From a virus, in the IMG/VR virus record IMGVR_UViG_3300012920_000197, positions 1-27,929 of that record: a DNA stretch of 27,929 nucleotides, one strand, 5' to 3'. Positions 6,448-13,788 of the stretch are shown one piece after another. Position 1 is the first letter of the stretch. Each line of letters begins with the position of its first letter. The notes below the pieces were generated by a model that saw only the letters and a list, made by a program, of their open reading frames with translations, had not been told where the DNA came from and did no database searches. Position numbers and translations under genes: made by a program.

Positions 6448-8173
6448 CTTGTTCTTGTTGTTCCACGATTCTCTCAGCCCAACTGAGCATGCTATCTCCC
6501 CCCCAGTATGCGTATGAGATGGAACCACACACTGGTTTTCCATCTTCATCTGTGAAAGATCCAGTGTCATAGGTCTTTGCTCTGCTCAGATATGACTTGA
6601 CTCTTTTGACTGTGTCATAGCTCAATGGATTCCTTTGTGCCAAGTCTCTTGCTCTTCTTTTACCAACAGCAGTTGCACAGTTGTTTGGATTCTTCTCTGT
6701 GAACTCAAGTGCTGACTTTGCTGTCTCAGTTGCACTCTTTGGATAGTTATCAAAAGACTCTTCAACTTTGTAATTGGTGAGAGCTTTCATTGCACTCTCT
6801 GTGGGAGCACCAAAAGGAATGAAGTTTGCAGGGATGAAGTACTGATTCATGACTGGATCATCATCATATCCCATTGCAATTCTTTTCTCATTAGCTGTGA
6901 TCCACCATGAGTCTTTGATCTGATTGATCATCTCACTCATGTCTTTCTGTATAGCAGGGATGCTCTCAAGATCATAGTCAATGAAGTAGTTCTTTCCAGT
7001 GACTTCATTGTAGTTTGCAGTCAACCATCTGTTGAGTTCATCTCTGAAGGTGTCAAGCTCAGGTAGCACTTTCTCCATATAGAGTGCTTTCCTTGCTTCT
7101 TGGACATTGTTATACACTTTGTTGTCAGGATCATTGAGAAGAGCTGAGTTGATTCCATAGATGTTGCAGATGTCTCTCAAGCTCATCTTCTGTGATTCAA
7201 TGATGTTCAGATCCACTGGTGAAAGACCAATCTGCTTCCAGTCCATGTTTGCTCCTGCAACAACAATCTTTCCTCTGTTGAATGCTCCAGTGTACTTACG
7301 ATAGTAGTCTCTCTCAAGCTGTCTTGCTTGCTCCTCTGTCATTGAATCAGGTTCCACTGCCAAGATCCCCATTGCACCTGAATTCTGAAGCTGTGCCATC
7401 TGCGCTGTATAGGAGTCATTGGATTGTCTCACAACTCTTGCTCCTGCTCTCAATGGTGATAGTCCGTACAAGTGAGACCCATCTCCATCATAGTCAGGAT
7501 TGAAATACTTCAAGTGCATGACTTCATCTTCAGAAAACTTCACGCTTTGAGTTGATGTCATTCCACTGGTGAGCTCAAGAACATATCCAAGAATGTGATT
7601 GTCATCATTGTGAGATGCTTTGATTCTCATATACTGAGAAGGAAGAACGTACATCTCTTTGACTAATCCTGCATTTGCACCGTTCTCAAGCTTTGCTCCA
7701 TGAATGTATGTGTTGCCAGTGATCAGCTTAAAACCAATGGTGCTCTCAATGAACTCTCCCCATCCTTGTAGGTGATTTGGTCTTTGAATTATCTTTGCAA
7801 GAAAGTCATCAGAAGGAACCTCAACAAGTGACTGGTGCTTGTATCTGACCACCTTGTCAAGTTGGAACTGCTTTGCTTCACTTGGGAGTCTCATGTACTT
7901 TTGATGCTTGTGAGTGTCTGTCACCTCATAGACAGTGAATTTGACTCCTTTGCAAGCATTTGTGATGGTGTTGACAACTGAGTACACATCAGGATTGTAC
8001 ACATATCCCTTCTCAACATATTCTTTTGTATTGTCATCGTATGCAATTGGCTGATCTGTTCCAACAAACTGAAGAAGAGCAGATTGAATGTTGTGTGCTT
8101 TGGTGTAGTTTGGTCTCATTGCTCTTGCAAGACCTATTGAGTTTGATCTGATTCTATCTGCTAGATTACCCAT
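6440..8173 (-). CDS. Portal protein with C-terminal extension
   Basis: This is the portal of HK97/SPP1-like type, a dodecameric ring through which DNA is packaged and ejected. From the ATG at 8173 it has 577 aa. Recognisable segments are VYNPDVYSVVNTITNACKG near the N-terminus, LKYFNPDYDGDGSHLYGLSP (wing region), and IYGINSALLNDPDNKVYNNV, the conserved segment before the long crown helices. The last 100 residues are an added domain with AVGKRRARDLAQRNPLS and SYAYWGGDSMLSWAERI, a pattern I associate with accessory domains on other phage head proteins. A TTG at 8212 is possible but would overlap terL by 52 bp; the ATG overlaps it by 13. Confidence 0.9.
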   Translation of the reverse strand: MGNLADRIRSNSIGLARAMRPNYTKAHNIQSALLQFVGTDQPIAYDDNTKEYVEKGYVYNPDVYSVVNTITNACKGVKFTVYEVTDTHKHQKYMRLPSEAKQFQLDKVVRYKHQSLVEVPSDDFLAKIIQRPNHLQGWGEFIESTIGFKLITGNTYIHGAKLENGANAGLVKEMYVLPSQYMRIKASHNDDNHILGYVLELTSGMTSTQSVKFSEDEVMHLKYFNPDYDGDGSHLYGLSPLRAGARVVRQSNDSYTAQMAQLQNSGAMGILAVEPDSMTEEQARQLERDYYRKYTGAFNRGKIVVAGANMDWKQIGLSPVDLNIIESQKMSLRDICNIYGINSALLNDPDNKVYNNVQEARKALYMEKVLPELDTFRDELNRWLTANYNEVTGKNYFIDYDLESIPAIQKDMSEMINQIKDSWWITANEKRIAMGYDDDPVMNQYFIPANFIPFGAPTESAMKALTNYKVEESFDNYPKSATETAKSALEFTEKNPNNCATAVGKRRARDLAQRNPLSYDTVKRVKSYLSRAKTYDTGSFTDEDGKPVCGSISYAYWGGDSMLSWAERIVEQQEQDA

Positions 8174-9384
8174 CCTGATGTTTTTTGAAGTAAAAGTTCT
8201 GTAAATCCCCAAACAAGAGCATCTATTCTGTCAGGTGATCTTCCTTTGTTTGGATTCCAAGTTGTCATCTGAAGCTCCAAGTCAGGGAAGTTTCCTGCAT
8301 GAAAGATCATTCCTTGCTCATACAAGCTCAGAATTGGTTCAGCTCGTGTTGTCTTGCCTCTTGAAGCTCTGACTCCTTTGTAAGATACAGTTTTGTTTGT
8401 AGTTCTTAAAATAGCTTCAATCATGTCTCCACCTTGATTGACTTCACCAATCACTCTGTCTGCTTTCCATTTATTGTACAAGGTGATGATCAGTTGACTC
8501 CATTCATTTGGAGTGTATATTCCTGACCTATCTTCAAGGACATATCCTTCATTGCCAACCTTCCCACATACAATGATTCCAGTCTCATCTGAGTTCTTGC
8601 CTGATGTGACGGCAGGATCCACTGCAACAACTATTCTGTCAAGCTTGCTTGCATCAATATTCCTCTTGACAATGTGATCCCACTTCCATAGTGAGTTCTC
8701 ATCATCTTCATAATGGAGTCCAAGAAAGTTCTTGTTGTACTTTGCAAGATTGGTCTCCTTCTCTCTCTCAGCTTTCTGCAAGAAGTTCTCATTCAGGTTC
8801 CTGATGTTGTCTTTGTAGCTAGTGTATATGAACTCAATGTCATCTTCATTCTCAAAGAACCTCTTGTACTGCCATGATTCTTTGTGCAGTGCATTTGAGA
8901 CAAGGATGATTCTATTCTGCTTATCTTTGCTTCTGATACTTAGATCAATGGAGTCAAAGCTCTGCTCATCGGGATGCTCTTCAAATTCTTCATATACCCA
9001 TGTGGTGATTCCCTGAAGAGACTTGAGTGATGCTGTCTGATTGCCTGATGATGTTTTGATACCTGCAAAGATGATCTCAGATCCAGTCCTTTTGTTGATG
9101 ATGGAAGTCTTTGTGATGTGAAAGTGAGACTCAATTCCACCAATTTTCAATTTTTCTTGAAACTCAGGAATGATTGATTTGTTTGCAGTTGCAAGAGTGT
9201 ACCTTGTGAAGAGTATCTTGTGCCCTCTCTGATAGGTGAGCTGTGCAAGGTATAGTGAAACTGCGAATGACTTACCTGATCCCCTGCCACCATATAGGTA
9301 CAAGTATCTTGATTTGAAAGTGCCAAGTGGCTTGTACTTTCTATTGATCGTGATCTTCTGTGTCAAACCAGTTGATGGTTGCAT
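8161..9384 (-). CDS. terL: Terminase large subunit (ATPase-nuclease)
   Basis: This motor pumps DNA into the prohead and cuts the concatemer. It is 407 aa. Walker A GGRGSGKS is at residues 32-39, with the Walker B/catalytic Glu region TTWVYEEFEE near 127-136. The RNase H-like nuclease domain has acidic residues in VVAVDPAV (Asp256), VIGEVNQGGD (Glu314) and DRIDALVWG (Asp388). The organisation fits PBSX/Terminase_3-like enzymes. It overlaps the small subunit gene by 44 bp. There is no in-frame ATG soon after 9384, so this start is kept. The class suggests headful or related packaging but does not prove it. Confidence 0.92.
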   Translation of the reverse strand: MQPSTGLTQKITINRKYKPLGTFKSRYLYLYGGRGSGKSFAVSLYLAQLTYQRGHKILFTRYTLATANKSIIPEFQEKLKIGGIESHFHITKTSIINKRTGSEIIFAGIKTSSGNQTASLKSLQGITTWVYEEFEEHPDEQSFDSIDLSIRSKDKQNRIILVSNALHKESWQYKRFFENEDDIEFIYTSYKDNIRNLNENFLQKAEREKETNLAKYNKNFLGLHYEDDENSLWKWDHIVKRNIDASKLDRIVVAVDPAVTSGKNSDETGIIVCGKVGNEGYVLEDRSGIYTPNEWSQLIITLYNKWKADRVIGEVNQGGDMIEAILRTTNKTVSYKGVRASRGKTTRAEPILSLYEQGMIFHAGNFPDLELQMTTWNPNKGRSPDRIDALVWGFTELLLQKTSGWVI

Positions 9385-9679
9385 ACACTTCTTGAGTTGT
9401 TTCTTGTTGAACCTCTTGCTTTGGCTGTCCGTATGCTGAGTCCATCAAAGCTTTGTATGCTTGTGTGTCTCCTTTGAGTGCTTTTGCTAGAAGAGCAATG
9501 GTCATCTTGTCTTCCATGCTCATGATCTCTGTTTCACCAGTGATTGGATTATCTCCTTTGTCTATTGCATCCAACCATCTCTTAATGACTGTGGATCTGT
9601 TCTTGCTTCCCACTGGTCTTCCATTTGGATTCCCTGACTCTCCTTTTTTGAACTTCTTGCCATCGTGTGGAAATGCCAT
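9341..9679 (-). CDS. Putative terminase small subunit (DUF5681-like)
   Basis: This is a 112-aa protein. The N-terminus holds FKKGESGNPNGRPVGSKNRS, the signature of DUF5681-type proteins usually encoded directly upstream of terL. A helical region (MTIALLAKALKGDTQAYKAL) follows, and then a Gln/Glu-rich tail. The small subunit recognises phage DNA and loads the large subunit. Position and motif support the call; there is no direct evidence of DNA recognition. The ATG lies one base after the TGA of the 42-aa membrane peptide gene and has no good Shine-Dalgarno, so it is likely translated by coupling. Confidence 0.75.
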   Translation of the reverse strand: MAFPHDGKKFKKGESGNPNGRPVGSKNRSTVIKRWLDAIDKGDNPITGETEIMSMEDKMTIALLAKALKGDTQAYKALMDSAYGQPKQEVQQETTQEVYATINWFDTEDHDQ

Positions 9680-9680
9680 G

Positions 9681-9809
9681 TCATATTTGCTTTGATTCTT
9701 TGATTCTGTTGCTGATGTAAATGATTGCTAGTGAAACAGCTCCAATCATAAAAATGTTCGGATGTAGCTCTCCACATATTCCAAGTAAGTGTTCAAGTGT
9801 ATGTTTCAT
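9681..9809 (-). CDS. 42-aa single-pass membrane peptide
   Basis: This short gene starts with ATG at 9809 after GACGGAAG (Shine-Dalgarno) and ends one base before the terminase small subunit ATG. The translation begins MKHTLEHLLGICGELHP and continues into NIFMIGAVSLAIIYI, a probable transmembrane helix, with a basic tail NRIKESKQ. Topology is probably N-out or N-in single span; function is unknown. Its place at the head of the packaging genes, away from the lysis genes, argues against a classic holin. The good RBS and tight spacing support a real gene. Confidence 0.65.
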   Translation of the reverse strand: MKHTLEHLLGICGELHPNIFMIGAVSLAIIYISNRIKESKQI

Positions 9810-9860
9810 CTTCCGTCTGTTGTTTGTCTGTTGATCTTTAAATATATAAAAAAAAATTGT

Positions 9861-10757
9861 TCATGTTGCTTCTCTGATTGTCATTTCAACTTTGCATGTT
9901 TTCTGATTGGTGAATGTGAAATCAATGAACCATCCACCAAGTCTTGTTGGGAGAAATCCTTTTTGTACTTCCCATCCTGATTTGCCATGTCCAGTTCCGT
10001 CTTTGTATGAACCAGTCATGATGTAATGAGTGTTTTTCTTCCTTACTTTTTTGGTTTGTTTGCTGTACATGAACTTGATGTTGCTTGGATCATGAAACTT
10101 CTGATGAGTGTGCCCTCTGAATATTATATCACAGTCAGGATATGTGAAAGATGCAATCTGTGCATCAAGCATTCCTTTGGATCTTTTAGCATTCCCACCA
10201 TATCCATGATGGTAGTGTGATAGTATTGATTTTGACTTTCCATTTTTGTGTTTCTTTAGATCGGCACTTGTTCTAAAAACAAACTCATTCCATCCTGAAT
10301 AGTGACCTTTGATGATGCTTCCACCATTGTCATTGAGTGCATGTATCATCCATGATAGGATGTCAACATCTCTTCTTCTTTTGATCTCTGTCTCATGATT
10401 TCCCTCAGATATGAATGCAATGTTTTTTGCATAAGGTTTGAGAAACTCAATTGAATCTTCAACAACTAGATTCAAGTATTCTCTTCCCTTTTTGATGTAT
10501 CTTGGATCAATGTCATGTGATTTTGATCTTGGATCATTATAGCATCCCATCACATCAAACCAGTCACCATATATGAAAACTACTCCATCACATCTTTTAA
10601 TTTCATCAAGATGTTTTTTGAGAAGCTCTCTGTCACATTTCAGACTGTCAAAGTGAATGTCACTGATGTGAAGTGTGTGTGCAGTGTCGTGTGATCTTAG
10701 TTTCTCCCAAATAAAGACATTGATGTTGTCATCTGCTTTCTGAACTTTGAGTTGCAT
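9861..10757 (-). CDS. Calcineurin-like metallophosphoesterase
   Basis: This 298-aa phosphoesterase shows the full metal-binding set: HISDIHFD (Asp33, His35), GDWFD (64-68), GNHE (119-122), a His-rich HYHHGYGG (181-188) and GHTHQK (215-220). Members hydrolyse phosphodiesters or phosphomonoesters with two metal ions; in phages they act as nucleases (SbcD/Mre11-like) or phosphatases. It has neither the capping domain nor an SbcC partner. It overlaps the replication gene by 29 bp and lies last in the early block, so DNA processing is the likelier role. About 50 nt of AT-rich sequence with a run of nine Us separates its stop from the next gene. Confidence 0.88.
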   Translation of the reverse strand: MQLKVQKADDNINVFIWEKLRSHDTAHTLHISDIHFDSLKCDRELLKKHLDEIKRCDGVVFIYGDWFDVMGCYNDPRSKSHDIDPRYIKKGREYLNLVVEDSIEFLKPYAKNIAFISEGNHETEIKRRRDVDILSWMIHALNDNGGSIIKGHYSGWNEFVFRTSADLKKHKNGKSKSILSHYHHGYGGNAKRSKGMLDAQIASFTYPDCDIIFRGHTHQKFHDPSNIKFMYSKQTKKVRKKNTHYIMTGSYKDGTGHGKSGWEVQKGFLPTRLGGWFIDFTFTNQKTCKVEMTIREAT

Positions 10758-11538
10758 TGTATTTTTCTTGGAGTTGTCTCAGGGCATCAAAGTCTGTGTC
10801 AGACATCTTTGGTGCATATTGATAATTGTTTTTTTCTGATGACTTCTCAACTTGAATATGAAGATACCTTTCAACCTTCTCATCATTCCTCCAAAAGCTT
10901 TCCCAGTCGGATTTGAATTTGATCCCTTCATTGTTGATCCATTCATCATTTGATCTGTTTAAGATAGCCTTTTTTAGCTCATCAACCGAAAAGGTGTTGA
11001 GTCTTGCTTTTACTTGATTACTTTTTTTAGTTGTAAACTTCAAGGAACAGCCGTTCTTATTATTCCAAAAATCAATCAAATCCAAAACAATCTTCTTTGA
11101 AGATTGAACTTTCTTCTTTGTCTGTTCTTTTTCTTTTTCTTCTTCTTCTTCTTCTTCTTTTAGTGATACCCTATCCATACTGTATATATACCCTATCAAA
11201 GACTTGTCTTTCACCTTGTTTATCAATGACTTAGCATGTTGAAGCAGTTTTGGACTTGAAGATTTGTTGTGATGCCAGAATTTGACAATCAAAATCTCTT
11301 TTGTGAAGAGTGATCTTTTGATTTTTTCTTCATTCTCAAAGAACAGAAGAAGCTTCTCAATGGTCTCTTGATTGTACCCAGTTTCAAAAGAAGCTCTCTT
11401 GAAGCTGAACTCATAGAGACCAATCTGATTGATGGATGGATTTGTTATCAAGTAAAGGTAGAAGAATTTTTGTTCAGGTGTGAGATCCTCAATGTCAGGA
11501 TCTGTCCAAAAAGTGTCATGAATTTTTCTGAATGCCAT
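10729..11538 (-). CDS. Replication initiation/organiser protein (winged-helix plus DnaD-like C-terminus)
   Basis: This is a 269-aa protein. The N-terminal 110 residues (FRKIHDTFWTDPDIEDLTPE, then QIGLYEFSFKRASFETGYN) match the winged-helix domain of phage replisome organisers. An acidic and basic low-complexity linker (EEEEEEEKEKEQTKKK) follows, encoded by a TTC/CTT simple repeat near 11130-11160. The C-terminal region has LDLIDFWNNKNG, VKARLNTFSVDELKKAI and FKSDWESFWRNDEKVERYL, the pattern of DnaD-like or phage conserved C-terminal domains that bind ssDNA and recruit the host helicase. No helicase or helicase loader is encoded nearby, so host DnaB is presumably used. An origin may lie within or near this gene, but none was recognised. 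Confidence 0.8.
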   Translation of the reverse strand: MAFRKIHDTFWTDPDIEDLTPEQKFFYLYLITNPSINQIGLYEFSFKRASFETGYNQETIEKLLLFFENEEKIKRSLFTKEILIVKFWHHNKSSSPKLLQHAKSLINKVKDKSLIGYIYSMDRVSLKEEEEEEEKEKEQTKKKVQSSKKIVLDLIDFWNNKNGCSLKFTTKKSNQVKARLNTFSVDELKKAILNRSNDEWINNEGIKFKSDWESFWRNDEKVERYLHIQVEKSSEKNNYQYAPKMSDTDFDALRQLQEKYNATQSSESR

Positions 11539-11788
11539 AGTGTTGTTTTTTTATTTTGTGAATCTTACCTCCGTACCTGAATGTAATGCCCTTAGTTCCG
11601 TCTATAACGAACTTGGATGACGTGATGATACATTCACCCCTCCTTGCAATTCCTAGAGCCTTAGAACGCAAATTCTCAAGCTCTTTCTCTGTGCCAATAA
11701 AAAAGAAGGACTGTATGGTATCATATTTCAGATACTCAAACAAGTCCTCATTTTTTGTTTCCTTTGCAAAACTAAAAAGGTAGTCCAT
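11516..11788 (-). CDS. Unknown 90-aa early protein
   Basis: This 90-aa protein overlaps the SSB-like gene by 17 bp and the replication gene by 23 bp, as is typical of compact phage genes. The N-terminal half is helical (FSFAKETKNEDLFEYLKYD). The C-terminal half is beta-like and basic (CIITSSKFVIDGTKGITFRY, then KIHKIKKQHYG), compatible with a small nucleic-acid-binding fold. I do not recognise a family. Its position between an SSB-like protein and the replication initiator suggests a DNA-metabolism accessory. Confidence 0.65.
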   Translation of the reverse strand: MDYLFSFAKETKNEDLFEYLKYDTIQSFFFIGTEKELENLRSKALGIARRGECIITSSKFVIDGTKGITFRYGGKIHKIKKQHYGIQKNS

Positions 11789-12053
11789 CGTCTATGTTCT
11801 CAAGTGATGAGACATCAACCTTCTTTGTTGCAGTGGTCTGTGATTTTGCATGATTAGCCAAGTCAATCTCTTTCTTTTCTGACTGGTAATGTTCCTTGAT
11901 CAAGATTGAGATATACTTTGTACCTTTTGCAGATGTTTTGAGCCAACCTGCAATGTCAAACTTGACCTCATTTTCATCAGTACAAGTTCCCTTGTAGTCA
12001 GGCTGTCTATCGTTTTGTTTTTCGTTTTGAAAAAGTGCTCCGTTTAGTTTCAT
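11772..12053 (-). CDS. SSB-like / DUF736-type OB protein with acidic C-terminal tip
   Basis: This is a 93-aa protein. The N-terminal two thirds (LNGALFQNEKQNDRQPDYKG, then FDIAGWLKTSAKGTKYISIL) matches small OB-like proteins of the DUF736/phage SSB-like type. A Ser/Thr-rich linker leads to the terminal residues DDGLPF. That ending closely resembles the acidic-hydrophobic tip (DDDIPF type) through which bacterial SSB recruits partners. The likely role is coating ssDNA during replication and recombination next to ERF and NinG. The OB assignment is by pattern, but the tip is plain in the sequence. The start overlaps the previous gene by four bases. Confidence 0.72.
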   Translation of the reverse strand: MKLNGALFQNEKQNDRQPDYKGTCTDENEVKFDIAGWLKTSAKGTKYISILIKEHYQSEKKEIDLANHAKSQTTATKKVDVSSLENIDDGLPF

Positions 12054-12325
12054 AGTTTTATGTCGGTTTTTAGTGCATGTTTAAATGATGTCAGTTCTTT
12101 GTGAATCGCCCACTTCAATGTTTGAAGATTAGGCTGTTTCTTGTATGTCATACCTGAGAGAGTTGGGAACCATTCACCATAGGTGACTGGATCCATTTTT
12201 ATCTCACTTAGTGCATTGAGCTTCTCAGATAGAATCATTGTTGAGTCAATGATTTGCAATGCTTGGATCATTTGATCACAAGTTTCTTCATAATATCTTC
12301 TTTCTGCTTTGGTCAGCTTAGGCAT
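12050..12325 (-). CDS. Unknown 91-aa early protein
   Basis: I took the ATG at 12325, which overlaps the ninG stop by 8 bp, instead of the TTG at 12334. The protein is helical and soluble: LTKAERRYYEETCDQMIQAL begins a likely helical pair, and a central segment DPVTYGEWFPTLSGM is followed by a further helix. No catalytic motif is seen. Its neighbours are NinG and the SSB-like protein, so a recombination or replication accessory role is plausible, but the function is unknown. Confidence 0.68.
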   Translation of the reverse strand: MPKLTKAERRYYEETCDQMIQALQIIDSTMILSEKLNALSEIKMDPVTYGEWFPTLSGMTYKKQPNLQTLKWAIHKELTSFKHALKTDIKL

Positions 12326-12746
12326 CAATGTCAATGTTTTTTGATTTTAGCATCTCAGTATAATTGCTTTTATAAAGTCTTGCAATCTCCATCAGATCAT
12401 TTTTTGTGTATTTTTTGATCTTTTGAGACTTTTTGTACAATCTGTCCTTTGTTCCCTTACCATAAAGCAGATCTACTTCTTTGCTATACAAGAACTGTTC
12501 ACCTGCATTGTACTTGTTGCATTTTTGACATTGAGCATGAACATTCTTCTCATCAAATCTTGTTGACATGTGTCTCCTTGAGATGAAGTGCCCTGCATCC
12601 ATCTCTTTGAAGTGTTTCCTTGCCTCACAAGTCACACATTTAGCTTCTCCCGTACAATCAGCATCTCTGAGCCTTATATATCTACTGAACCATTGATCGG
12701 CAGTCTTGAGAGCAGTTTTGAAGTTTTTGCTTTTTGTCAACCCCAT
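12318..12746 (-). CDS. ninG: NinG/Rap recombination endonuclease
   Basis: This is a 142-aa protein of the lambda NinG (Rap) type, a structure-specific nuclease acting on branched recombination intermediates. The Cys-rich start CVTCEARK, then DAGHFISRRHMSTRFDEKNV and HAQCQKCNKYNAGE, form the diagnostic zinc/HNH-like core (CxxC, His, CxxC). The C-terminus is a basic helical region. It lies with an ERF annealing protein and an SSB-like protein, forming an annealing-based recombination set. It overlaps its neighbours by 8-10 bp. Confidence 0.88.
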   Translation of the reverse strand: MGLTKSKNFKTALKTADQWFSRYIRLRDADCTGEAKCVTCEARKHFKEMDAGHFISRRHMSTRFDEKNVHAQCQKCNKYNAGEQFLYSKEVDLLYGKGTKDRLYKKSQKIKKYTKNDLMEIARLYKSNYTEMLKSKNIDIDA

Positions 12747-13294
12747 AAGTCATCAATATTGGTTGCATACAGTGCAAGCTTGGTGTCTTGTATCTGAGTC
12801 ACTCTTGGTTTTTCATACCTATCAAGAAGATGTCTTGCATGTATTGGCTTGAAAACTCTCACAAGATTCATGCTGAGAAACACAGTCAAAACAACATAGT
12901 CATTGAGCAGTGGTCTGAACACCAGTGGATCATTCTTTTGAAACATCCATGAAAGACCAAACTTTTCTGACTGTTCCACAGTTTGATTCTTTATGTGTAG
13001 CAGTGACTCCTTGCCATTCATCTTTTTGAGCTTCAAATCTGCCTCGTAAGACTTCCGATTTGATTCAAGTATAGTCAGGTCAGGTTCCTGACATTCAACT
13101 CCTTCAACTGTCTTGTAATGATCCCAAACAGCATACTCAGCAATCTTGCCATGATAGATGTCAAGCTTGATCTTTCTTGGATCATTCTGACCTCTTCTTT
13201 TGTAGTGATGTTTGTTGGTCTTGTAGCAAAGCTCAGCAAAGTTGGCAACCTTTGACTGATGCTCAAACTGTATGATGATGTCTTTGTGTTTCAT
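12737..13294 (-). CDS. Putative PD-(D/E)XK-type nuclease
   Basis: This is a 185-aa protein of no certain family. The sequence DIYHGKIAEYAVWDHYK (Glu in a helix), then EPDLTI and SYEADLKLKK, fits the order of a PD-(D/E)XK core, with GKxxE, PD and DxK elements. It could be a phage exonuclease that pairs with the ERF annealing protein, or a site-specific endonuclease. The ATG at 13294 sits directly after a hairpin and U-run with no Shine-Dalgarno. The catalytic reading is inference and needs structure prediction. Confidence 0.6.
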   Translation of the reverse strand: MKHKDIIIQFEHQSKVANFAELCYKTNKHHYKRRGQNDPRKIKLDIYHGKIAEYAVWDHYKTVEGVECQEPDLTILESNRKSYEADLKLKKMNGKESLLHIKNQTVEQSEKFGLSWMFQKNDPLVFRPLLNDYVVLTVFLSMNLVRVFKPIHARHLLDRYEKPRVTQIQDTKLALYATNIDDLWG

Positions 13295-13318
13295 AAAAAT
13301 GGCAGTGCTAAGACTGCC
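13295..13318 (-). terminator. Hairpin with short U-run abutting a start codon (weak terminator or attenuator)
   Basis: On the minus strand GGCAGT-CTTAGC-ACTGCC (13318-13301) is followed by AUUUUU and then immediately by the ATG at 13294. A six-pair GC-rich stem with five Us suggests partial termination after the erf gene. The start codon lies at the base of the structure, so it could also tune translation of the downstream nuclease gene. Confidence 0.65.
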
Positions 13319-13323
13319 TTTGA

Positions 13324-13788
13324 TTAATTGAAAAATGGATCAGGTGATGAGCCATTCATGATGACTTCACTGTTGTTTGTCTCAAGAGCATACTCCTCTG
13401 TGTCAGCATCTTTGACATCATCAAGCAAGAACATTCCTGCAAGAGCATACTTTCTTGCATAGCTTGAAACTGTGCCAGTGAGCTGTGGATCATCCATTCC
13501 CTTTTTTGACTCAGGTTCTCTTGCATATCCTGCAACTTTGATCTGTCCATCTTCAAATCTGTTGGTCAATACTGCCTCAGCTTTGTAGTATATTCTGTCA
13601 CCAACTGTGATGATGTTATCTTCAAAGTGCAGTGAGCATCCACTCTTGTCAAGCACTAGCTTGAGTGCCTCAAATATATCTTCAAGATTTCTGTACTTAT
13701 AATTGGCAAACTTGTTGAGTCTGTTCTTTGGAACTCTCAGCTCAGTTTGAATTTTTGTCAATAGTTGTTCAATTTTTATTTCACTCAT
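13324..13788 (-). CDS. erf: ERF-family single-strand annealing protein
   Basis: The protein is 154 aa from the ATG at 13788, which overlaps the preceding gene by 8 bp. The longer frame to 13872 would overlap by 92 bp and is unlikely. The ERF core is evident: FANYKYRNLEDIFEALKLVL near the start, and DPQLTGTVSSYARKYALAGM with LLDDVKDADTE near the end. ERF proteins anneal complementary ssDNA in phage recombination and genome circularisation, which suits a permuted genome. The short acidic/aromatic tail (DPFF) may mediate partner contact. It is followed by a hairpin and the putative nuclease gene. Confidence 0.88.
   Translation of the reverse strand: MSEIKIEQLLTKIQTELRVPKNRLNKFANYKYRNLEDIFEALKLVLDKSGCSLHFEDNIITVGDRIYYKAEAVLTNRFEDGQIKVAGYAREPESKKGMDDPQLTGTVSSYARKYALAGMFLLDDVKDADTEEYALETNNSEVIMNGSSPDPFFN

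Noticed and set aside
6448-6570. Forty-one-residue N-terminal extension of the MuF gene with a His-rich HTHTGG stretch
   Set aside because: It is read out of frame inside the portal gene's conserved C-terminal domain. The ATG at 6447 gives a normal 8-bp overlap and a recognisable N-terminal module.
8174-8212. TTG start for the portal giving 13 more residues
   Set aside because: It lies wholly within the terL coding end. An ATG at 8173 is available and fits normal spacing.
9810-9860. AT-rich gap with nine Us considered as terminator or promoter
   Set aside because: No stem precedes the U-run and no matching -35 box was found, so neither call can be supported.
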